From Dromaius novaehollandiae (taxonomy: Eukaryota; Chordata; Aves; Casuariiformes; Dromaiidae), in contig NC_088132.1 of NCBI RefSeq assembly GCF_036370855.1, positions 67,556,841 to 67,620,840 on the forward strand: a stretch of 64,000 bases of DNA. The letters run 5' to 3'. The notes beneath the pieces were generated by a model. The model made no database searches, had not been told where the DNA came from, and was given only the letters and a program-made list of their open reading frames with translations. A program made the position numbers and the translations under genes. Numbering within the stretch: the stretch's first letter is position 1; every line of letters starts with the position of its first letter. Shown in pieces: positions 52,340-64,000 of the stretch.

Positions 52340-52650
52340 TAGTGGTTAGAAATGTTCTTCTCATTTCATGCATAAATGTATTCATAGTCAATTTATACTG
52401 TGTTGTCCTTGTGCAAACATCATCCATTAGCTTAATTAGCTTTTTCCCTCTCCAGTGTTTGCCTTCTAAAATATTGATGGAGACCAGTCATATCACCTGT
52501 CAACCCTCATTTATAGAGACTAAACAAGCTCTTCCAACAGAGATAGCTCTCTATTTCCCTGATCATCCTGACAGACCTTTCTTGCATTTCCTCCAGTTTT
52601 GCATTTATCACAGAGATATGTGACCAGACTGTACCCATTTTTTTCACACA
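52340..52650 (-). mobile_element. Old CR1/L3-like relic
   Basis: Plus-strand segments CAGTCATATCACCTGTCAAC and AGAGACTAAACAAGCTCTTC followed by TTTCCTCCAGTTTTGCATTT follow the order of the CR1 3' coding region in reverse complement (tcatatcaccTCTCAACC ... actaaacaagccc ... ctccagtttgtcc). A frame of 93 codons across it is incidental. Confidence 0.65.
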
Positions 52651-55600
52651 AGAAGGCTGTTTTGCATGAGGATTACTAACACTTTACCACCGTTAGAAAG
52701 AACTTTCTTGTCATGTCCTCAAATCACAAGTGCCTTCTTCACATCCTTACAACATTGTGAACAATTTTTTTATAAGATAGATTTTTAAACCTTAGAGAAG
52801 TTCAGTATAGAAACTTAGCATAAGTTATAAAGCACTTGAAAGTTTAAAGGACTGATTTTATTTTCCCTGCTTTATTCAAAAGATTTGAATGTTTCCTGCA
52901 CCCTGATACTTACTCTATAACTAGGTAAGAGGTGTCAGGAACTAGTGCTATGCTTTAACCTACACTTAAAATCCCTGAACTACTGTTGCCCTGGTCACAG
53001 GTCAAATTTATTTGCTAGGTGTACAATGTAATATTACTTGTCTTCATTTAGGAACTGCAAGGGCTTGGACAGAAGAGCCCAATAAACAGTGTGGTTGACT
53101 TATTGACATGCGTTGCTGACAGCTCTGTGGTAGGTTTTTAGTAGCAATGTTATCCTACGATGGATCTCTGAACACTCACAGAGTTGAGAAAGTATGATTT
53201 TCCTTGTTTTCATTTACAGAAGGAAACTCTCTACAGTTTCTAAATTATACTAAGCCTCTAAACCCAAAGCATCTTCGTGTTGGTTAAATAAATGCTTAAA
53301 AAGATCTTGGATTAGCAAATTGATACCTTGCCTAAAGTGCTTGATACAAATGCTAGAATGAATGCTGTAGCTTAGCTATAAATCTCTAAAGTAGAAACTA
53401 GAACGAAAATAGCATCTCAGTTCCAACTAGAAAGTTATTGGAGAGGATTAATTAGAAGCCTCAAGGCAGATCTGGGACTCCTGCAATTCTAACCTACCCT
53501 ATAGGGTTAATGTAGAAATTATTCTGTGTTTCTGAAATTTGGAAATCAGACAAAGTACATGCGAAGTGCACTCACTCAGAGATGGGATTGCATAGACACT
53601 AATTACTGGGCAGGCTCAATATCTCTTATATACAGGTATAGAAGCTGCTTAAATGCAAAAAACATCTTCTTCCCTATTCTCCACTAGAAGTGCAGGCACA
53701 GCCCAAATAGGATCACATTTTTTGCCAGGGTAAAATTTAAACAGTAAATTAGAAAAAAGTCCATAAAATGCCAAATCTGTTCAGTGGGAGTAAAGAGGTC
53801 TAAAGAACTCAGGAGTAGAGTCTGGCCTTTTCAAATACATGCAATTTATTGGCTCTTCCCTTGGTGTATAAACACACACAAGCACATTGGCCTTGAGATT
53901 ATTTCCTGTTTGCTGCCTTCATGTTTATGCAGCATGAGTATGCGTCTTCTGACCTATACATCTTGCAAGAATGAAAATGGTCTAACTGAGCATTTTGAAG
54001 ACCCTTTAAGCTTTAATTCCCTGCCTAGCCATATATTTTGTTTGTGACTCAGGGCATGATCTGCAAAAGAACTTTAGTGAGCAAATCTGCTTCACGAGTC
54101 ACCTAAAACTCTTAGCTCTATCTGAATAGGACTCAAACCCACCTATTTATTGTTAAAGTTAATAGGCTAGCCTAAAATGTATAGGGTATTTCAGAACTGG
54201 AAGAAATAGATCTCTTCAGAAGATCTTTCCAACCTGTTATTGACACTGCCCTGTTTAGAACTACAAGTTCATTGTTCCTCAAAGCAAGCGTGATATTAGA
54301 TATTCACTGGAGAAAAAAAGAGTGTCATATTCATGCTTTTACTGTCTCTTTGTCTGACCAACTTAGTGGGAAAAGAGAAGGTGTCAGCTTCTTCCCTCTT
54401 TCTTTGGTTAGAATTTCTGTATTTACAGATTTATTGTTTTATGTACAGCCTACAGCCTTTGCTAGCTTAGGTAACATCAGCAAGACTGTATTCTCAGTTT
54501 AAAATTGCACAGATTGTAATAGACACAATCTGAACTGTTGACAGATGTTTGTCATTTTATGACTTGTCCTGCGTCCTAGGATTATTTTAAAATAGATTAT
54601 ATGTAACAATGACAGCTGCCAGATGATAATTTAAAGCAACCCATACCATATCTACATGCAGTAGGGAAGAGCCGTCATCACCTTTACTAACTGAAATCCA
54701 TGGCAAAAACATGCTTCCTAAAAGATGTTCCAAATACCTTTATAGGAATATAACATGCATATGATAGGCTGAACTCTTCTAGTATACATGCTCCAAGATG
54801 AAAATGCTTCTAGGACTGTATAAGACTCCAGCACCAATTAGAATTCAGTTTGTGTTAGTTTCAACTGCTATTTTATTGTAGTTTCTCAGACAAATTCCAT
54901 TTGGGCTAAAACTGGCCATGTTTGTCTATAGATCAAAGATCTTCTTCCTTCCCCTCTCCCCCCCCCCCCCCCCACGCCATTTTCAGCAAAATCAAAGCTC
55001 CTTTGTTAGAAGGCTGTGGGAATGGCGGGAAAAAGATGTGTTTCGAACCAAAACTTCTCCTTAATTAAGAAAAAATGTTAAAAGAATAAACCTCAAAGTT
55101 GGACTACTTTCTAGTTCTCACATGAGATCTGAGAGTCCAGATGAATTTAATGAAAGCCCCTTGCATTGTTTTAAAGTAAAGAACCTTCCAACTGGGAATT
55201 CCAAAGATGCACAGTAAAACTCTACCTTCTGTGTTTTTCAATACCATTACAGCAGAGCAGCTGAGAATGGTGATGACATTTAAGACCACTCTAGCTTCAG
55301 AGGGCTGTAAAGATAAAAGCTTATCTTGAAGACATGGTTTGACAAAGCTTAGCTTCACTGCATCAGGGCCCATTAGCTAAAAAATTCAGAAATCCTTAGG
55401 GAGAAGTAGACTTCTTAGTCTGTTTTATATAGTGTTTCAGTGCTATTGTAACAATTACAAAAGAATACCTCACACATTGCGCATGATCTGGGGGCAAATC
55501 CAGCTAGTGAACATCCCATACGTGCCCTTTCAGGCCATTGTATGCACATGAGACAAGTTTTCCTAAAGGCTGTTTTGTATGTGCCAAAAATCCACAAGTA

Positions 55601-57439
55601 TGAGTTAATTTTAACCCCCACTCTTGGAGATAATTTAGTGCTAAATGAAAAATCTTCATTGTGATATTAGTGAATAATCTAAAAGAAAGAGAAATTGGTT
55701 GACTGGAGGAAATAATATCCTGACATTTTGAAAGGCAAGTAGAGCTATTTGAATTCTGATGAAAAAGGTAAGTAATGATTCAAATATTTGCACTAAGACT
55801 TGTCATTCACACAATAACAATATTCAGTGCTGAAAAATGTACACTTTTATGAGAAAAATTGTGGAGTCAGTGTTAGCATGCTTAAGATCAAGCTAAGGAA
55901 AGACTGCTGAGAAGACTCAGCCCAGTGCTAAGATGAGGGACTGGTTGAGAGACACAAGTGTTGCAGAAAAAACCTGATGTATGTGAATATTAGTATGGTT
56001 TTACTGAGGTAGCAAGTGTTTATGTTTGTTTCTAAAGGGTGTCCTGAACGTGATATTTGAAGAACAGCAGGATATGAAACTTTTTCATGCAGTTTAAATG
56101 GAATACATATCCAGCCATTGACTGCCTAAGTGCTTTCTAGAGACTTGGAAATCTTACTTCAGGTCCCATAACTAACCCATAGACCTGTTTCTGGCAAAGG
56201 GGGGCTTGTAAGCAGATATTTCTCAGCTATTTTTAAAAAAGTATTGTCATCAAATCCACATAATGTTTGTTCTATTTTCCAACTTACATGGCTATTGTAG
56301 ACAACCAAAAAGCAATGCTGATCATCAAAAAGTGAAAAGTGCAGGTAGGAAACAGACAGACTTCCAGTCTTTCCAATCCCCATCAGAACCCAAAGACGAC
56401 TACCTCTATAGACGGTATCTCTGATATACCCGTTATAATTCTCCAGCTTCACAAATGACCTGTTCTTCACCAGCAGGCAGAGAAAGTCGGCCTTGCACAA
56501 TATCTTGAAAGTTCATTTCAGGTTTTTACAAGCCAAAGGAAGCTACGGATCTGAAGAACAGTGTCCTAAGTGAAGAGTATCCTGCCATATGCACTGTATA
56601 CTAGTTCTGCCATCCTGAAAGAACTTAAGGAAGATAGCACTGAGTTGAAATCATGTGTCAGCTCTTTGCACACATTCAGCTGGTCTGGCCCTGGGAAGCA
56701 TTCTGCCATGCTTGACATTGGTAAAGCCACACACCACACTTAATAGTCCAATCACAAAACTATGCAAAAAGCCACCTTCTGGACTGGATCTAATCTGTGT
56801 CCAGCCAGACTGGAGTGCAGACTAGCCTGTTCAATGGACCCTTCATTAGCAGTATAGCTTTAGTATTCAAAACTAGATAAAACCAGTATCTAACAATCAG
56901 TGGGGACAACTATCAATACAAAACAAGAATAGGAGCCATAGGATCGTAGAAGGAAATCCTGACTACTATATGGTTTTCTAAATGCAGCACCAGATTTAGT
57001 TTCTCTCTGAATATGATATGTTTTATTTTTCCACAATGAAAAAATGCACAAGTACAATTCTTTCCAATGAAAGCATTCCGCACTTGAAGCACCATTTATT
57101 TCATTGGAATAGCTTGAGGTTTGAGAGCAGTTTATTTGGTAATAAAAAAAATTCTGCATCTTCTTCTAAACAGTAGAGGAACCTTTATTGCTTAGATTCT
57201 CAAGTGCTGACAACCAAAAGTACTTAGACTGTCTTTCCTAACTGTATTTAACATTTTTTATGTATGAAAGTCAGCTGATACTTATCCTTGGTGGTTTAAG
57301 TCTAGAGAATTACTGTAAGATAAATACGTGACCTGACTAATGACTCACAACTGACTCACAGTCAAATGCTTGCTAAGACTGTATTTCTAAAAAGAAGAAT
57401 AACATATAGTTACAGATTTTCTTTTTTCTTTCTACATAT
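52651..57439. other. Intergenic
   Basis: AT-rich. A 113-codon minus-strand frame at 56159-56500 is the longest here, but I do not recognise it and see no supporting splice or promoter signals. Confidence 0.65.
54958..54973. repeat. 16-base C homopolymer
   Basis: A C run preceded by a CT-rich stretch (CTTCTTCCTTCCCCTCT), giving a strand-asymmetric pyrimidine tract of about 33 bases. Confidence 0.9.
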
Positions 57440-58165
57440 TTTAAGTGCTAATTTCCTGACTGCTGGTATGGCCTCCTTTTCCACTACGTCATTGGGTCCC
57501 TGTCCCAGTGTTTGACCACCCTCATGGTAAAAACATTTTTTCTTTATCAAGTCAGAATTTCCCAAGTTCCAGCTTGTGCCTGTTGCCTCTCAGCCTTCCA
57601 CTATGCTCCTCCAAAAATGTCTGACTCTGTTTTCTCTAGGTCCTCTTCCCATTAGGTAGCTGAAGACAGCCTTAAGATCTTCCCTGATCTTCTCCAAGCT
57701 GAACGAGCCCTGATCTCTCAGCTTCTCCTCACAGCGCAAGTGCTCCAGGCCCCTGAATGCCTTGGTGGCCCTTCACTAAACTCAGTTCAGTTTGTCAATG
57801 TCTTTCTTCTGCTGGGGAGTCCAAACCTGGACACAGTACTTCAGATTCAGTCTCACAAGTGTCAGATAGAGGGGAAGAATCACTTCCCTCAGCCTGCTGG
57901 CTGCCCTCCTGTTCATGCAGCCAGGGTGCTGTTGGCCTTCTTTGCTGCCAGGACACGCTGCTGGCTCATGCTCAATTTGTTGTCCACCAGCACCCTCAGG
58001 TCTTTTTCTGCAGAGCTGCTCTGCAAGCCACTCCACCCCTAGCCTGTACTGGTGCATGGGGTTATTCTGCCCCAGGTAATGGTCTTTGCATTTGTCTTTG
58101 TTAAACTTCCAGAGGTTCCTGTCAGCCCATATCCCCAGCTTGTACTGAATGCAATAGCCTCAGTA
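57440..58165 (-). mobile_element. CR1 retrotransposon, internal-to-3' fragment lacking its tail
   Basis: Diagnostic plus-strand segments include CCAGTGTTTGACCACCCTCA, CTTCTCCAAGCTGAACGAGC, CTGCTGGCTGCCCTCCTGTT, CTGGCTCATGCTCAATTTGT and GAGGTTCCTGTCAGCCCATA. The 3'-most tail region of CR1 is missing or unrecognisable. The copy extends further into the coding part of CR1 than the 9.9-kb copy does. Short frames within it are CR1 relics. Confidence 0.92.
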
Positions 58166-59659
58166 TAGTCATAACCATAAAACCGTATGGACAATAAAAT
58201 GGCCTGTACTGTAAATCACATCTAATACCAAAGCAACTTGGAAATTTGGTACTGGGCTAGATAAAGGTAAAGACAAAGAGTACTATTTTTTGTGATATGA
58301 GAGAGTCAGTGTCTGCTGAAGATTTCCAGGAATTCTGCTTTATTGTTATTTGCTTTCAAGCTGCATCATAAACATTATAAGCCCTTATCACTATTGTGTT
58401 TGATGTCACTGATTTGTCTCACATTAGCAGAATAACACAGAGACTACATCTGTACTGCTAAAGCACTGAATGATTCTAGCTGGCATGAAACAGCACACCT
58501 CGATACCATGAACCTGTCTTTGCTCCCAAACCAGGGTTTCATGTACCTACTACTCATTGGGAATGCCCCCTGCCCATGCCTATGCCAGGAACTGCCTGGG
58601 AGAGTCCAGCTGCCCACATCGAAACCATCTCATGGACTAGTCCAGCAAGTTAGTAATTCAGACATTTGAGCTCCAGCATAAGGAACAATCCTGGACACTG
58701 GATAATTTTTCTCTTATAGATGTTACCTGGTTTTCTCTGCATACCTCTATCTTTTATCCCTCATTGTCCAAACTTCTCTTTAAATGGCATTTCCAACAGT
58801 TTAATAACTTAGCAGACTAGACTTTATTGACTTTGAATTAGACATAAGCACCAAAGTCACTTTAGGTATGACTCATCTTACCTAATTTCAACTGTCTCAA
58901 AGTTAGACATCCAGACAATACTAATTTCCAAACCAGAGAGAGATCAGCACCTTAAAAGTTATTCATTCCATCCATTCTTAACACTTTTCTTTATTTGGAA
59001 GGATAAATAACTCCCTGGAGCTAAATCCCTAATGAAACAGGATCCATCATCTAATTCTGAAGAAAGTGACTCATTAATTTAAGTTATGAGTTTAGAGAGA
59101 GAGAGCTCTAAGCTGTTATGACAATATTTATGAAGCGTTTTATGATACCACATTATTTGCAGACTACAGAATTGCTGCTTTGTGACAGTTTCTGTTTTTC
59201 AGTACAATGACAAATGGAGTAATTACATGTGAGAAATTCAGAGGCTAGTCTGTTTGGTGAAAAGCTGGTACTGCATAAAGATAATATTAAAGCTATCAAA
59301 AAGCAAATGTATTGAGTATGTAAAATAAAATATTGCTGCACTACTGCCAAGATGCTTTCAGACATAATATGAAGGACTGTACAAAGAGCAGTACCACTAG
59401 ATGTCACCATCCTTCCACTGAAAATGCATCAGCAACCAGCTGGTCTTCCTGAGTCTCATTTACAGGTACCACTGGCTCCACCAGTAATGGACTGAGATGA
59501 AGTCTTAGGTCACGGTTTTCCAGCTCTATTGGTGTGTAATCCAATCAAAAGCCATGTAGTATCATGTTTAGACAGTTTTAAAAGGCTAATTCCCAGGTGA
59601 GAACCCAATTTTGAGTTTGATGTTAGCCAGGATTCTCTAAACTAAGAAGAAACATTGTT

Positions 59660-59910
59660 GGTTCAAGTTAATCCAATGCTGCTGCTGTCATACAGTCCAG
59701 CAGACAGTGGCTTGACTGGGAAGTATAAAGTTAAGATCCTATTCCCATCTGTACTGTTGATGTACTATATGACTTGGGCAAGCCATTTCACCTTTGCTTT
59801 TCTGTTTTCCCTTTAGCACTGACACCATAGTTTTCTCAATGCAGAAACTACGTCCAAGAATGTGTTTGTTGGATTATCTGTATTGTGCCTGAGAACAGAC
59901 AATGACAGGT
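59660..59910 (+). mobile_element. Possible MIR/CORE-SINE-like relic
   Basis: GATCCTATTCCCATCTGTAC, then TATGACTTGGGCAAGCCATT and TCACCTTTGCTTTTCTGTTT follow the MIR pattern (ctgtgtgaccttgggcaagtcacttaacctctctg). This is the clearest of the three SINE-like relics in the window. Confidence 0.55.
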
Positions 59911-62510
59911 GTTGCACAAAGGGTCTGAAACAATAGCTATCTAGCTAAGTCCAGCTAGGAATAATGCTGGTATAAAATATCTGCCTTCTGGTCTAACCTT
60001 ACTCATTGCCGCAGGCTAGAGCGCTAAGAATGGACTGGATGGCAAAGAATGAAAGGTACCTTATTCTCAGCTGTTATGGCCTATTAGGGGTTGCAGTCTA
60101 CTGACATAGTATTAGAGTAACTCAAAGTCTGCTTGATCTAAGATGGGCCTCAGGGCATCACGTATATACCCAAGAATTGCTGAGCTGTTATGGAGCTGTA
60201 ACTAGTTATACAGACTCAGCTCTTGGCCATTGGAGCATCTTCCTTCACTGAAACCGCCTTCCTTAGAGAAAGGGCTAGGGTCAGGAGACTTAGTGGAACC
60301 ACTTACTACTGAACATCCAAGTGTCATCTATGCCTACTCCCTCTCATTTTATTCTATTGAGTAGAATCACTGCCTTCAGGTTTAATTTTGCAATAGGCTG
60401 ATACAGATAGGAGCCAAATTGAGCTCTTATCTCCTGGATAGGCCATCCATGTTTTTCTGCTCTGAACCAGGATGGGGTTCATACTTATTTATTTCATCAC
60501 TCTCTTTCACAGGAGTATGATTAAACAGAGCATTATGAAAAGTCTCATTGATAGAGTCTTTCTTTTACCACTGATAGATCTAATCATTTGGAATTTGAGG
60601 GGGAACATTTATTCTTATGATTAATAAGAGAATGGGGGGAAAATGCAGCCTTTCCATTAATTTTCTCCCATCATACTCCGTTAGGTGCTTTTGTTCTCTG
60701 AAGAGAAAAATCACAGAAGTACCTGCACTAAACAGATAACACAAAAGCTGAGGGCAAATCATCAAGTATGTATTCTCCAAACACAGACCCAACCAAATAT
60801 GCTTAACAGGGATCTAATCAGCACTCATTTTCCCACTGACAGTCCCCTCGCTCCTGCAGTGATCCTCACCTTGAGGTGAGATCCCAGAATATCAAGTTTG
60901 AGTACCTAAGACCCAAAACATGAGAGGCTCCTTTCATGTGCTGATGAGGATACTGTATTCTGGATCTAAAGAAGAAAATAATTTTTTGAGCCAACTGGAC
61001 TGTCCAGTTACTACTGCAGCATGAATCACTAGAAGAACAAAAAGTGACTGATGAGAAAAAGTACAAAGGTTACTAAATACTTCCTATAAAAAGAATGCAT
61101 ATTCATAAACTGTCAACTCTAATATGGATACTGATTATATTTAATTACACATTTAAATGTTGAACAGCTTGAATGAGACACACTCACATCTATCAGGATA
61201 TTTTACAAATGAAAAGCTATGCCAAACATTTTTCTTAATCCTGTCAGCGCACTAGGTGACAACACAAAATAGTAGTCCATACTTTTCCTTGGAGGCTGCT
61301 CAGTTTAGCATGACACACAGGATGGAAAACAGCAAAACTGCAGAACACAGCAATAAACCCTCATAGGATCTCACAGTCTGCAATTTTAAATAGGCACCAC
61401 GTAAGTAAAATTCCAGCCCATTAGGCATAAGTTTTTCCACAAGCACACAACTTTAGTATCACATATTTCAAAATGACCAAAGAACAAATTTCTTGTATTC
61501 CAAGACTGGTTTTCGTACACATTCATAAAACCACATAAAACAACAGGGATACTTTAAAATTCCAGGAGCCTCATGGCCTTTTTTGACAAAGTGTTTGGCA
61601 GACATTGGTCAACCATAGGTTTACTCCCTCAATGAATCTGACCAGTTGTGTCCAGCAAAAGCTGTCAGATATTCAGTACCTGAACCATATGAAATGAGAT
61701 AGTCACGCTATCATAACAAACAGCTTTTATTCTTTATGCAACATTGTTATGTGTAGTGCACAATACAGATTTAAACAGCTTTCAACTCCTATTTCAGAGC
61801 AATTTGTTAAAAAGCAAATGGCCTGGAGCTTCCCTCAGAGAAAGTTACTGTGCTAATGTTGGACTGGGAAGAAGGCAATTTCTGTACACTTGGTTTTACA
61901 TGCACTTCGTTTCTGATAATTCATTTCAACACTGTTATATCATATTACTCTAGTAGCCATGGCAGGATTAGTAGCAATACTGCAAATGGCAGTGTCATCA
62001 GGCAAAAATGTATAGCTTTGTGGTTTCAGAAAAATGAAGGCACTCAGAGTCATTAACATATAAAAGATTGAATAATGGCCTTTACAATAGACTCTTAAAG
62101 AACACCAGATGTTTCTCACAGGATATCTGAATCTGGGCGACAAGATGTTGCTATTTGTTCATTAAATGAGACAATCAAAAATCATGATTGCACTTCTACC
62201 AAAAGTTCTGTAGAGCTTCAGATACAGCAGTTCTTCCACTCTTACTGTTTTAACATGACAACTGCAGAAAATATGCTATATCATAGATAGAAAATTCACT
62301 GCTACAGAAGCAAAGAATGAGTTATTTTGTTTCTCCAAAACACACATGATTCTATAAAACAAGAAATTGTAATATATTGATATTCTTCATAGATTATAAC
62401 ATGGAGAAACATCTCATCTTAAACCATTTAATGCATTATATGTAGTCATTTGAAGGACATCTTAGGTAAGATTGATATCATCTAATTATCAGTATCCACT
62501 GAGCAGGTGT

Positions 62511-62551
62511 TTAGGTTAAGGACATTAACCTAACCTGGACATTGTCCAGGT
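62511..62551. repeat. Two adjacent perfect hairpins
   Basis: TTAGGTTA and TAACCTAA (62511-62518 and 62526-62533) form 8-bp arms around a 7-base loop. Overlapping by one base, ACCTGGACATTGTCCAGGT (62533-62551) is a near-perfect palindrome with 9-bp arms around one base. Confidence 0.85.
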
Positions 62552-63232
62552 GTCCATTGCAGTCTGTGGATATCTAGTCAACGTCTAGAGAGAAATTTCT
62601 CTGTCCTTAGAGTAGACATCTACATTTAGTCGGCTAAATAGTTCTCCAACTATACCCTATTGACTATAATGAGAAATAATGCATCCAGCACACTTGCAGA
62701 CACACATGGTAGACACCAAAGCTGAACTTTGGTCACTTGTGTAGATAATACCTCTTCTTCAGCTTACATATTAGGATTGGACAGAGCCAGCTAAAGGCAT
62801 TTTAGCAATGCAGGCAAACTTGAATTTTAATGTGACATGAATGAGGGACTTGCTACTCTTTCTTCCAGGAGATGAGGTAGCTATTGCTCTGGGGAGGGAC
62901 TGTCCTTTCCCCCAACAGTAACTGCCTTTGCAGAGTTCTCCATAACTATATGGGATTGAAACTTCCTTTAAAGAAACTGATTTTTCCACAAAAAAAATTA
63001 ATATTTCATCTTTTTATACTAGTTCAGGATGGGAATAAGTTTCACACATATCAGAATTTCCTGTTGGACAGACATGACCACTTTTTCCCCTTATTTTGGA
63101 GCCTTTGCTAGAATGACATCTGGAATGTCTTGGTGTGTCTGATTTACCTCCTTCATGCCTACACTGTACCTTTCTTTATGTCCAGCAATTTGCACTTTTT
63201 CCCCTTCAGTTTTCTTATTTGCTTCTTCTAAA

Positions 63233-63260
63233 ATGTTAAATCTTTAGAAAGATTTAACAT
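63233..63260. repeat. Perfect inverted repeat, 13-bp arms, 2-base loop
   Basis: The arms ATGTTAAATCTTT and AAAGATTTAACAT flank AG. I checked each pair. No gene is next to it. Confidence 0.9.
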
Positions 63261-64000
63261 GGCGTTTGATTTGCTTTTTTTACTCCCATTTCTGAAAAAA
63301 GAAGTCACTTTTAAAGTCCTGCTGCTATCACACATAGCCTGTTATATATCAACAAATTATATTTTTGGTTGATTCCAAAAGAAGTGGAGTCAGCAGTTGG
63401 AACCAGAAAACGTCCTTCATTTTTCTGTTTTTATTTGACAGCATGGTGTACAGCATAAAATATTTATAGCATTTATTGCTCTTACATTTGCTGTTCCACA
63501 CTAAAATATCTCCATTTCAAATTAACAGTTTGGTCTGAGGCTTTAATCTACAAACATCAGTTTTTGTGATTACTTTAGTTCTGCTCTAGTTATGCTTTCT
63601 GTTCCCTAACAAAATTTAAAATCTCTTCTCCCAGATGTAGCTTCTTCTGGGATTTTCAAAAGAGCTTTGACAGTCTCAATCCCATAGAGTGGTCTTGAAA
63701 AGCTCAGTTTTCCTCGGCTTTCCTTTCAGAGCATCTGAGCTTGTCCTTTTCCCGCTCAAGCACAGAGAAGACAGCAGGTGTAGATATAGTGAGGATGGGC
63801 TGGAAGCCTTCCCTTAGCACGGCGGTGTCACGGTGTGCAGCTGTGGCCACTATTTTGTCCCTCCAGCTCTACTCTGCTACTATGAGCAGGTCATGACTTG
63901 ACTTGGACACAAACATTTTAACATTATTTAGCACTTTTCGGAGCAAAGCCGATAGATACCATTAAAACACCAGCAATCACCAGTACCTGTACTCCCTTCC

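Larger units (their letters stand above)
58166..64000. other. Intergenic
   Basis: It contains the SINE-like relic near 59.66 kb and the perfect hairpins at 62.5 and 63.2 kb. No gene is recognisable up to the right edge. Confidence 0.65.

Noticed and set aside
57740..58104. Overlapping frames of 91-115 codons
   Set aside because: They lie inside the CR1 copy at 57.44-58.17 kb.
1..64000. tRNA, rRNA, microRNA, CRISPR, bacterial operon or intact endogenous retrovirus
   Set aside because: I saw no tRNA-like internal promoter in a foldable context, no spaced direct repeats, no ribosomal-binding-site-led gene clusters and no gag/pol-like frames. The perfect hairpins are too short in the loop for a microRNA precursor.

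Overview
This window looks like nuclear DNA from a sauropsid, most likely a bird. It is AT-rich and gene-poor. It carries several copies of the CR1 family of non-LTR retrotransposon, and one of them (36430 onward) ends with the avian-type tail CACAGAATCATAGAAT in reverse complement. It has one split vertebrate gene with canonical GT-AG introns and a CpG-island promoter. Nothing suggests bacterial, organellar or viral DNA.

The only gene I can support is MRPS30 (PDCD9; mitochondrial large-subunit ribosomal protein mL65). It lies on the minus strand from about 49.6 kb down to about 42.35 kb. Five coding exons join in frame with correct splice phases (49577-48872, 48611-48466, 46973-46871, 45966-45790, 42816-42548) into a 466-residue protein. 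A candidate polyadenylation signal lies about 180 bases after the stop codon. Its start sits in a CpG island (about 48.83-50.33 kb) with a dense set of promoter motifs: CCAAT boxes on both strands, an E-box, an NRF1-like site, an ETS-like site and a strong ZNF143/STAF-type site. This is the usual layout of a housekeeping, possibly bidirectional, promoter. In human the gene lies between FGF10 and HCN1. If synteny holds, HCN1 lies beyond the left edge and FGF10 beyond the right edge, and in a bird the window would be on the Z chromosome. This is inference from known synteny.

The rest (1-42.3 kb and 50.4-64 kb) is intergenic. It contains CR1 copies of different ages: fairly recent minus-strand copies at about 9.87-10.59, 36.43-36.84 and 57.44-58.17 kb, a short tail at 30.01 kb, older plus-strand relics at about 6.5 and 13.96-14.34 kb, and older minus-strand relics at about 17.95-19.11 and 52.34-52.65 kb. 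It also holds three weak MIR/CORE-SINE-like relics (about 2.87, 16.7 and 59.66 kb), homopolymer and dinucleotide tracts, and a few perfect hairpins. The short open reading frames elsewhere look like chance or repeat-derived frames.

I found no convincing novel biological system. The observations most worth checking are the promoter architecture, an in-frame 18-residue minisatellite in MRPS30 exon 1, a G-run next to its first splice donor, and a strong splice-donor sequence overlapping its stop codon.
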